A DNA stretch of 64,000 nt from Cryptomeria japonica (Eukaryota; Streptophyta; Pinopsida; Cupressales; Cupressaceae), in assembly GCF_030272615.1 (NCBI RefSeq), contig NC_081410.1, positions 287,429,957-287,493,956 of the forward strand. The letters are read 5' to 3'. The notes under the pieces are model-generated. The model was not told the DNA's origin, did not search any database, and was given only the letters and a program-made list of their open reading frames with translations. The position numbers and the translations under genes are program-made. Positions 55,300 through 64,000 of this stretch are shown here, in pieces (within the stretch, counting starts at the first letter, position 1; each line of letters starts with the position of its first letter).

Positions 55300-56646
55300 A
55301 ATTAGAACAATGTTGGTTGCATTATTGAGAAAGTACAAGCTTGTGTTTGCATGGTCTTATGACAATTTAAAGGCATATAGAGAAGATCTCTTCCAGTATG
55401 CGATTCCTTTGAAACCAAATGCCAAGCTTTCAGATAAAAGAAAATACCAATTAATCCTACATTGACACCCAATATGAAAGAGGAACTGGTGAAACTCACA
55501 GAAGGTGGCATAATCAAGCCTATTAGGCATTCTTTATGGGTTTCAAACTTGGTCCCAATGAGGAAGAAGAATGGGGACATCAGACTGTGCATTGATTTTA
55601 TAAACTTGAATGTCTCTTCTTTGAAAGACATTTATCCACTAGTTAATATGGAAGCAATGTTTCAATAGGTCACTAGCTATGAATTGTTATCTCTCATGGA
55701 TGACTTCTCTAGGTATAATCAGGTGAAGGTTAAGGAGTTAAAACAATGTTTCAAGAAGAATGGGGACATCAGATTGTGCATTGATTTTATAAAATTGAAT
55801 GTCTCTTCTTTGAAAGACAATTATCCACTGCCTGATATAAAAGCAATGTTTCAAAAGGTCACTAGCTGTGAATTGGTATCTCTCATGGATGACTTCTCTG
55901 GGTATAATTAGGTGAAGGTTAAGGAGTCAAAATAATATAAGACAATATTCACTACTCCTTGGGGGACCTATGTATATGTGAGGATGTTGTTTAGATAACT
56001 AATGCTAGATAAACATTAAAGAGAGCCATGGATGTTGCATTTTCTGATCTGCTCAGTATAATCATGGTGGTCTATCAGGATGATGTCACCTTATTTTCCA
56101 AGAAAGATAAAGATCATTGCATGCATTTGGAAAATATATTTACCAAGGAAATAAGGTATGGGATTTATTTAAATCCCAAGAAATGCAACTTTTCTATAAC
56201 AAAAAGAAAGTTATTAGGGAACATTATCCTAAAAGGAGGAGTCTGAATAAATCCTGAAAGGTTGGTAGCTACAGATAAATCCCATGCCTAAGACAGTTAA
56301 ATCCATTCAATCATTTTTTGGGGAAATTAATTTTGTTAGAAGGTTTACTTCAAATTTTGCTAAAATTGTCAAACCCATTTCAAGAATTCTTAAGAAGGGA
56401 GCAAAAATTGATTGGACTACTAAGGCTAGAGATGCATTTGTTGCCATCAAGTGGGCTATAAAGGAAGTATCTTTCCTAAAGTCACCTAACTTTAGTAAGC
56501 CATGTCAAATATTCTCATTTGTATCATTCCACATAGTAGCAGTTGTTATGCTTAAGAAGAATGAAGAAGGCTCTGAACAACCCATCACATTTTTTAGCAA
56601 ATCCATTCAAGTTGCTGAGTTAAAGTATGGCATGGTTGAGAATTAA
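55300..56646 (+). pseudogene. pol: RT and RNase H of element H, with an internal duplication
   Basis: Readable motifs: GGIIKPIRHSLWVSNLVP, GDIRLCIDFINLN, LMDDFSRYNQV, then the same segments again (GDIRLCIDFIKLN, LMDDFSGYN), TPWGTYVYVRM, VVYQDDVTLFS (about 56070), LNPKKCNFS, then RNase H (SPNFSKPCQIFSFVSFH, PITFFSKSI). The repeated segment is a 189-bp tandem duplication (55569-55757 and 55758-55946), a whole number of codons. Several stops, for example near 55668, 55912 and 56245, make it dead. Confidence 0.75.
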
Positions 56647-57109
56647 GATTATGTACTATTTAAAGCTATTAAAACCTTCAAACCTTACTTGGTGCAAATG
56701 TCATTGTATATGTCCCAAATGCAACTATTCAAGATATCTTTGTCCAAACTGAGGTAACATGTAGTGTAGATGGACTAACAAAATCTGAGAGTTCAACATA
56801 GAAATCCGGATCACCAAGCTTATTAGAGTACATGGGTTAGAAAAGCTGATGGCTGAGACTAATTTGGATGCTGCACAAGTGAAAAATAAAGATGCTGATC
56901 AAGATGAGTTTTACAATATTAAGAAGACTCCATGGTACACTAATGCAGTATATTTCTTAGAATATATAAAGTGCCCTAATGACTTGTGAGATAACTAGAA
57001 GAGGATGTTAAAGTTTTAGGCATTGAGGTATGTGCTTATCTAGGGAGACTTATATTGGAAGGATACAAATGGCATATTTATTTGATGCTTTGATGAACAT
57101 CAAACAAGT

Positions 57110-58190
57110 AGAGTCTTGAAAGAGTTGCATGAGGGAGCATGTAAGGGCAATTTAACAACCAAGACAACTGCTCACAAGATTTTAAGAGAAGGGTATTATT
57201 GGCCCACATTATTCAAAGGCACTTACAAGTTTGTGAAGAAGTGTAAATCATGACAAAATTTCTTAAGCACATTGAAATATGCAGGTGCATTATTAATAAG
57301 ACTATTGTATATAGAGGCTCCTTTTCATCAATGAGGCATAGATTTTATTGGAGAAATTGTAGATAAATCACGGAGCAATCATAAGTGAATTCTATTTTCC
57401 ACTGATTATCTTACCAAGTTGATAGAGGCTATCCCAACCAAGAAAGCAACTAGCAAAGTTGTCATAGACATCCTGATGAACAATATCATTATTAGATTTG
57501 GAGTCCTAGTTAGATTGATTATGGACAATTCAATGTACTTTAGATCTAAAGAGTTAATTGATTTTTGCAATTCATATGGTATAACTATTTCATACTTCTC
57601 ACCATACCACCCACAGGGAAATGGACAGGTAGAGTCTAGCAGAAAAAGTATTTTGAAGATCACCAAAACAATAGTTGAAAAGAATAAAAGAGTTTGGGAT
57701 TCAAAGCTAAGGCTTTCTATGCGAGATAATCGAGTTATAGTCAAGAAGGTAACATGGAAATTGCCATTTGAAGTTGTGTATGGAGCACAAGCAAGGTTGC
57801 CAATGAACAATTTGCTGCTAGTTTATAAATTCATTCAAGAATATGATTGGGATGTACCTAAACCTATGGAGGAAAGAATGAAATAGCTAGTAGAGTTGGA
57901 TGAATTCAAAAGTGAAACTCAAAAAATGAATGTAATGTCACAAAAACAAACAAAATGCCTATTTGACAAAAAGGAATTCTAACAAAAAATTTAACATTGA
58001 TAACATGGTTCTAATGTGGAATGCAAGATGTCATAAGAACGACAAGCATGGTAAATTTGAGGGATTGTGGCTAAGTTTGTTTGTCATCACTGATAATAAT
58101 GGGGAGGAATTATATTTTCTACAAAACATGGAAGGTAAATTCCTAGAAATGCCAATGCATGGCCAATTCCTAAAGCACTTCTTCACTTGA
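57110..58190 (+). pseudogene. int: Integrase of element H
   Basis: Zinc head damaged (LHEGACKGN lacks the second His; KKCKS is followed by a stop in place of the second Cys). DDE core still readable: GIDFIGEIV (about 57340), LIMDNSMYF (about 57520), GNGQVESSRK (about 57620). The C-terminal part follows to FLKHFFT and TGA 58188-58190. Frame changes near 57940. The stretch 56647-57109 holds the decayed RNase H end and linker. Confidence 0.7.
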
Positions 58191-58704
58191 AATTCTCTCT
58201 ATATGCATAGTAGGTTTAGTGTAAATATTTTACATATTCCTATGTGTTTGCTTTTTGTTAGGCCTGGTCTACCCTCTAGAGTTTTGGATTCTTGCCGTAA
58301 TATGATTGATCAATCATCCGTAACTAGAGCCATTGTTAGGAATGCCAAAATTTGAATGAAATTTGTTGAAATTACCTCTGAGTATCACTAGGGTTGTAAA
58401 AAATAGTTGTAGTGTAAAAACCCCCTAGGCCCTAATTGGCTATTTTATGCCCTTTTGTTCTATTTATTTGATGATTGGTTTAGTAAGTCACCACACCATG
58501 CCTTTAAGTTACAACTTGAGCCCATTTATATGTTGCGGTAACTGACCTCTACTACTAGATCCATGTTTTTTCACCGGTTGTCCATGTTATGTCATGTAAA
58601 ATCTATATCACTTCAAATTTTGCTAAGTGCTAATGCCATGACCCCTTTCCCCTTTGTTTAGTTGTTAATTTAATACGTGCCTAATTTTTAGATTAAGCAT
58701 TTGC
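58191..58704 (+). other. Start of 3' untranslated region of element H
   Basis: No gene seen. The first about 130 bp loosely match the corresponding stretch of A after 4759. Confidence 0.4.
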
Positions 58705-59065
58705 TTATCCCATGCCCTTGTAGGGGTGAAGATTTCAATGTTGATGTCACCACAGGCACATGGGGTATGAAGAGTTTTGTGTTTACTTTCACCCCATGAC
58801 CTTGCTCAGATGAAAACAAATGCAAGCTGACATTTGCGAGAACCCAAGGTAATGTAGAATAAAGAAAAAGAAGGTTAAAGTTTTAACCCATGCCTCAATG
58901 GGGATAAAAGTAAAGGTAGCTCGGGACCCACAACTACATGGGGTAACACAAAATAGATAAATAGAAGTGTTGGCTCTAACCCACGTCCCCATGGGTAGAA
59001 TGAGGTGGAACAAAGATGGGTCACAGCAATACAAAGTGATTTAGATGCAATCATGTGGGTGTAAA
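58705..59065 (+). repeat. Degenerate tandem repeat of about 45 bp in the 3' region of H
   Basis: A word of the form ACCCA(N)5-8ATGGGGTAA returns near 58708, 58747, 58790, 58841, 58886, 58925, 58978 and, weakly, 59040. Units are very diverged. It occupies the same relative place as the larger repeat of A, but its sequence is different. Confidence 0.4.
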
Positions 59066-59520
59066 TGATGATGACATAGGACTGGAATAACGAAAGGTGA
59101 CTGCCTACATGGATAAAGTCAAACAAATGTGACTAATTTGAGTTATCCATAGTGTACAGATTGCATCATATATGGCTCAAATTCAAAGATGCACACGACT
59201 ATCTAATTTGAACTATTGGCATGAGTTTAATAAATGAAGACAAGACCTGGATTGAAGTGTAATTTGGCCAAAATGAATTCAAAGACCAAGGCATTGTTTC
59301 TCACTTTGCATTCAAAAAATTCAAAGAGAAGATGAGCTCTATGGATTTCATGAGACCAAGCTACTAGGGTTTTTAGAATAGTGATCAAATCAATAAGTGC
59401 ATTAGTCCCTCCTATGTTGTAATTGTGATAAAATAGTTGTTGCTTTCCTTGCTTAGTGCTCTATAATTCTTGAGAAGAATAGAATTAAAGTGAAACCCTA
59501 GATCTTTCAAACTTACAAAT
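59066..59520 (+). other. Unassigned stretch before the basic ORF remnant
   Basis: No gene seen; element sequence by position. Confidence 0.25.
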
Positions 59521-59826
59521 TGCCTAAGAAAGGAGAGTCTTCATGTAGAAAGAAAGAAGTTGCACCTAAGGAGACCAAAATCCTATAGGAACATAGTGCA
59601 AGTCAAGTTGAAGCCAAACCAAAAAGGCCTAGGGTTTCCCACAAGAGAAAAGACCCTGCTTGTAGCTCACAAGACCAAACACCTAAAAATACCAAGGCTC
59701 CTCACAAAAAGAAAGAACCAACTTCCACAGAGGAAAAACCCATGGCTAGTAGAGTGGAGGCTATCAAAGAAAAAGAAGATAAAAGATCATATTACTAAGA
59801 TATACTGGATATTCTTCCCGAGTTAA
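59521..59826 (+). pseudogene. Lysine-rich ORF remnant of element H
   Basis: One phase reads CRKKEVAPKETKIL, stop, QVEAKPKRPRVSHKRKDP, KAPHKKKEPTSTEEKPMAS, very basic. It lies where the extra ORF of A starts (MAPKREFSG) and may be its decayed counterpart, but the match is short. A second open phase (59560-59826) is equally basic. Confidence 0.3.
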
Positions 59827-60308
59827 GCAAAAATTGGAGGGATAGGAGAGAGTTTAAAGACAATTATGCATAATGTGAAAATGCTAACATTCCTAGCATA
59901 TTTTAAGTTACGAACTGATCCATGGAGAGGAGAGGCGAGGATCGAGGGTTTCGAGGGACTTTGAATTGACAAAATCTTGGGTTGAATGCTGCCAGATCCC
60001 TGACAATGGAGCCGAGTGGTGATTAGAATGCAAAGACTATGAAAAAGGGAGAAGAAGAAGGACAAGATGGTGCAGATTTGGTCAGTCGAGGGGCTATGGG
60101 GCGATTATAGAAACTATTCTAGTAGGTTTATTAATGCCTACTATTCTATGGGAAGTCAAGCCCTATAATTCTATGGGACCCCAACCCACTGTTTGCTTCA
60201 TAAGTGCAATTACATTTGGAGTCCGGAACACTGCCAGATAAGCCTATCTAGAGAGAATAAATGAAAAGATAGGAAGGGGACCTAGGGATTCATTCTCAAG
60301 GGTTTCAG
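59827..60308. other. Unassigned stretch before the LINE
   Basis: No gene seen. It may hold the 3' end of H and the 5' untranslated region of the LINE. Confidence 0.3.
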
Positions 60309-61642
60309 GTGGACCCAAGAGGTAGGTTGACCCGTGACCCTAACCCATATGGGTCTTCTGCAGATGTACAAGTAGGTGACCTAGATGAAATCTTTAAATC
60401 CATAGAAAATACAAATTTGGATTCCAAAGAAAATAATCTTAAAGGGAAGGACTCTGAAAAGGTTGGTCCTATTGTGGGGTTTCAAAGGGGCAGAATAATG
60501 AGGACCATAAAAAAGAAGTGGGTATCTCTTTTTGGGATTAAACCCACCATAAAATATCCCATTCCCCCTATCAATAACATTTCAAACTCAGGTAATGGTA
60601 AGTTTTCTATATTTGTGCTAGACCCTGTCATTGATCATAACATTTTTATGATGGCCTTAACCCTAGTCAAAAAGTTCATGGGTTTTAGACCTAATATTGA
60701 AGTGGTTAGTGCTTTTGTGAAAAAGAGGTGGAAGCTTAAGGGCTAGGTTGAAGTTTCAGTTGGGCCAAAAGGCTTCTTCTCTCTTTTTTTTCATGTGAAG
60801 AATATTTGTCAGACATTTTATATGGGGGGCCTTGCGTCATAGGTAAATCTTCCTTGGCTTTGAAAAAAATGGACTTCAAAACTAGATCTTTGGGATACAT
60901 ATTTTGAGGTTGTCCCAGTCTAGGTGCAACTTCCTAGGTTACCTCTACAATACTGAAGTGAGGATATATTTAGGGGGATTGCGAGCTCTTATTGATTGAT
61001 GCCATGATGGTGCCCAGGAAGAGGATGGTGTTTGCAAGTATTTGTGTTGGTATAGTTCTAGTTACTAATTTTCGTTCCTCCATTGACATAGTTTCTAAGG
61101 TTGGTAACTGGATTCAACCTATAGAGTTTGAAATTTTTTCCTTTGTTTTCTTTCATTGTAAAAAATATGGGCACTGGGTGAAGAAATGCCCCCTTCTGGT
61201 TAGTAAAAAACCAGCTAAATTGGGGCCCAAAGTAACCAAAGTTTGGAAAGCTAAACAATCTAATTGTACCCTTGATAAGGATGCCTTCAATGACCTAGAC
61301 CCTAAAAAGGGTCTTAATGCTGATGAAATCCATGGGATTTCTAATCTAATCAATGTAAGTGAAAAAGATAGAGTTGAACATACAAATGGGAAAAAGGATG
61401 GGGGAGATGGTGGTCGTTCTGATCTACCCAATGTCATAAGACAAACCGAATTAAACACAGGCCATAATCAAGTTAATGCTAAAATGGATGGTAAGTTGTC
61501 TGGGAGGAATAAGGGCTCAAATGGATCAACTAAGGTTAGTGAGGAATCTCAAGGGGATCATTTAAATAATGTTGAGTTGGAGGGTCCTAAGGTTATTGGT
61601 GTTGGTCATGATTTGGATCATTCTATTCTCATCTCTGACTAG
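60309..61642 (+). pseudogene. LINE ORF1 (DUF4283 and zinc-knuckle protein)
   Basis: ORF1 proteins of plant L1 elements bind the element RNA. Residues about 100-150 read FVLDPVIDHNIFMMALTLVKKFMGFRPNIEV...KKRWKLKG, a DUF4283 pattern; it continues after a stop at 60744 with VEVSVGPKGFFSLFFHVKN. After a damaged stretch the frame 60992-61642 gives the knuckle region FFHCKKYGHWVKKCPL, in which the first Cys is Phe, then a long hydrophilic tail. Coding-like traces go on to about 62050 with shifts. Confidence 0.7.
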
Positions 61643-62076
61643 AATACTCCTAAGGTGGTTAAGTCTACCTTTCCTAATACAGAGGTTAACTATCTGAGCA
61701 ACAAGGATAATTTGAGTGTTAGGGGGCAATTCTTACACTCTTGCTATGATGGTTCATAATTTTCTTGATCTCAGAGTCGCCCAGATATTCTATGCTGTTA
61801 GAGATGGGGAGGATAAATAAAATATGAAATTTGATGAGATTGATATTGAAGAGGATAGTTCTTTTACTAGGGTGGAAAAAAGAAAAGGGAAGAAATTGAA
61901 AATATTCCTTTGGGGGTCTCTACCAGGAATAGGGCTAAAGTAGATTATGCGATCATAAAGAATTCAGGAAGGAAGTCCTCCAAATGGCATAGGGAGTAGG
62001 AGTGCCTTCAGAATATTGTTGATGGGGTTCAAAGAACTATCTTAGTGATATGCCAAAACAATACCCTAGGTAAGAA

Positions 62077-62808
62077 ATGAAATTTATGTCATGGAATGTT
62101 AGAGTGTTAAATAGCTCTCACAAGCAAGATATTTTGCACAATTTTGTTAGGTACCACAAACCATATATTTTGTTACTCTAGGAAACAAAGATGCCTAAAG
62201 ATAGAGTTGAAAGAATAAAGGTTTTTAAAGTTTGCAGTGTGTTAGGCAATAGCTTGGATGGAGTAGGCATTGTTACATTCTAGAACCTTAATCATATTCA
62301 AGGAGATCTTGTTTAGAAGGATGTGAATCATGTGGCTACTAGATTAAGGCATTTAAGAGATGATTCTGATGGATTCTCTCCAACATTTATGCCCCAATTA
62401 ATAAAGTGGCTAAAAGGAAATTTTGGATTAGTCTTGCTTCATTCAGATTGAAATTTCTCAATGATAACTGCGTTATTATGGGGGATTTTAACACCCCTTT
62501 CCAAGATAAGGATAAGTTAGGCGACTTGAAGATTTAGTTGGACAACAAATTGGACCTGATGGACTCTATAAATGCTCAAGGACTGTATGATGTGGACTTA
62601 AAAGGAGCTACCTTTACATGGACAAATAGGAGGGCTAGAAATGATCTTATATAGGTAAGACTAGACCGAACTTTAATTTCTAATGAGTGGCTCATTGGCT
62701 ATTGTTGCTCCTTGAATGCTCTATCAAGGATTGGCTCAAACCATTTCCCAATTAGTTTTTGGCAGACTTAGTGCATGGAAAAATAAACTTTCCTTTCTGA
62801 TTTGAAAG
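62077..62808 (+). pseudogene. LINE endonuclease (start of ORF2)
   Basis: Starts with ATG at 62077: MKFMSWNVRVLN is the usual entry of the APE-type endonuclease (N-W-N/R). Later ETKMPKDR (catalytic Glu), VIMGDFNTPF (about 62475), GATFTWTNRR (about 62610) and RIGSNHFPI (about 62740, normally SDH: Asp is Asn). The enzyme nicks target DNA for priming. The phase changes twice and stops are present, so it is dead. Confidence 0.75.
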
Positions 62809-62809
62809 A

Positions 62810-64000
62810 ATGTGGCTGTCTCACCCTAGGCTTCATGGCTGTGTCAAATATTGGTGGAACATTAGTGTTAGTGGCACTACTATGTTCAAGGTGGCCAAAA
62901 AACTTAAAGAGGTCAAAGTAAATATAAGAAAGTGGAATAAAGAGACCTTTGGGAATATTTTTTCCATGAAATATTCTATCCAATTTGAGTTAAAGGAGAT
63001 TCAAGACAAGATTCAGATAGATGGATATATTGGGGACTACCTGCCAAGAGAAAATAAAATTATTATTAAGTACCATGACAAATATCTTCAAAGAAGAGGA
63101 GTCCTGGAAAGAAAGATCCAGATCTTTATGGCTCACTTTGGGGGATAAGAATACTAGATTCTTGCACATGACCACCCTTAAGCATAGAGAAACAAACATA
63201 ATATCTCATGTTATGAAGAATGGTTGTAAGATTGAAAGGGATGAAGAGATATGAAGAGAGGATATCCACTTCTTTGCTAATCTCTTGAAAGCTAATGACA
63301 GGTTGGATATTACGGCCCAACAAGAGCTAATTGATGCTATACCTACAATTTTAAATGGGGAGCACAATAAGATGTTGGTTTCTATCCCATCCCTTGAAGA
63401 AATTAGGAAAGCGGTTTTCTCTTTTGAAAGAAACAAGGCCCCAAGCCCAGATGAATTCCCTATGGTCTTTTTAAAAACTTTTTGGGATATTGTTGCTAAA
63501 GATGTTGGAAATATAGTGAAGGAGCTCTTTGGGTCAAGAAATATTCTGAAGGAGCTTAACTCAACTTTTATTGTTGTCATCCCCAAATACTTTGGAGCTA
63601 AGGTGTTTGAAGCCTTCCATCCTATCAGCCTTTGCAAATCTTTTTACAAAATAATTTCTAAACTTTTGATTTCTAGATTACTAGTTGTTCTCCCTTTGCT
63701 GATTTCACCTCAACAAAATGGATTTATTCCAGGGAGGCAAATCCTTGACTTGATTTTTATAGTTCTTAAGAATATTCACTCTCTAGAAGTCTCTAAGAGC
63801 CAAGGCTTCTTACTTCAATTGGATATTAATAAAGCATACGATAGGGTTGATTGGGGTTTCTTATTGAAAGTTTTAAGAGCGTTTGGCTTCATGGAAAGAT
63901 TTCTTTAGATTATTTGGCATCTTATTTCAACTTTCAGCTTGGAAGTGATTTTCAATGGCTCTCCTTTTTATTTATTTAATGTGACAAGGGGATTAAGATA
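62810..64000 (+). pseudogene. LINE reverse transcriptase (partial)
   Basis: After a linker with shifts (62810-63254: LWLTLGDKNTRFLHMTTLKHR), the frame 63285-63908 contains RT motifs: NKAPSPDEFPMVFLK, VIPKYFGAKVFEAFHPISLC, KIISKLLISRL, QNGFIPGRQILD and LQLDINKAYDRVDW with the first catalytic Asp. A TAG at 63906 is followed in the same phase by FNGSPFYLFNVTRGLR at the window edge. The catalytic YADD part lies outside. Confidence 0.85.

Larger units (their letters stand above)
50790..59826 (+). mobile_element. Element H: decayed Ty3 retrotransposon, same type as A
   Basis: The order gag, protease, archaeal-type RNase H, RT, RNase H, integrase, 3' repeat region and basic ORF remnant parallels element A, with clear protein similarity in every part. 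It is much more decayed: dozens of stops and shifts. The LTRs could not be delimited, so both edges are provisional. Confidence 0.7.
60309..64000 (+). mobile_element. L1-type LINE (non-LTR retrotransposon), 3' part outside window
   Basis: ORF1 with a DUF4283-like domain and a knuckle, then an endonuclease and a reverse transcriptase, in the order of plant L1 elements. The RT runs off the right edge. Many stops and shifts show an old copy. The 5' edge is set at the first ORF1 Met and may be earlier. Confidence 0.8.

Noticed and set aside
60992-61642. Independent zinc-finger host gene
   Set aside because: It lies between a DUF4283 domain and a LINE endonuclease on the same strand, which fits LINE ORF1.

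Overview
The window is repeat-rich plant nuclear DNA, almost certainly from a large-genome land plant. I favour a gymnosperm-like genome because of the deep nesting of old, decayed LTR retrotransposons, but no sequence marker proves it. I see no host protein gene, tRNA, rRNA, CRISPR array or bacterial operon. Nearly everything is a transposable element: two Ty3 elements of the Tat/Ogre type, several Ty1/Copia elements on the minus strand, one gag-only LTR element, one very long solo LTR and one L1-type LINE. Most genes carry stops and frameshifts. The best preserved frames are a 692-codon Ty3 pol frame (1365-3443), a 1,020-codon gag frame (40415-43477) and a 357-codon coiled-coil/zinc-knuckle frame (12445-13518).

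Layout. 1-10669 (+): Ty3 element A, running gag end, protease, archaeal-type RNase H, RT, RNase H, integrase, a degenerate tandem-repeat 3' region (5280-6720) and a large unrecognised extra ORF (7050-10669). 11560-14409 (-): a Copia-like LTR and primer site followed by a coiled-coil/four-knuckle ORF and an unknown ORF. 14806-16065: LTR of family C. 16066-28589 (-): Copia family B in a partial tandem that shares one LTR; the RT gene is split by a 4.7-kb solo LTR (19542-24233). 28590-29673: an inverted family C LTR. 29674-48389 (-): Copia element E (family C), split by element G (30701-36099) and by element J (38072-45906). 50790-59826 (+): Ty3 element H, a decayed relative of A with the same domain order. 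60309-64000 (+): an L1-type LINE running off the window.

How the parts work together. The Copia elements show the expected minus-strand parts: an LTR, a primer-binding site matching initiator tRNA-Met, gag, protease, integrase, RT, RNase H, a purine tract and a second LTR. J has LTRs, a 5-bp target duplication, a primer site matching tRNA-Trp as I recall it, and one gag-protease frame without RT or integrase, so it must have moved with enzymes supplied by another element. Relative ages follow from nesting: E is older than G and J, and B is older than the solo LTR inside it.

Most interesting points: the archaeal-type RNase H lies upstream of RT in both A and H; both ends of the family G LTR appear to have grown by capturing primer-site sequence; J carries four copies of a 30-bp stem-loop, two of them in its leader next to 12-bp palindromes; and A carries a long extra ORF after a two-block tandem-repeat 3' region.
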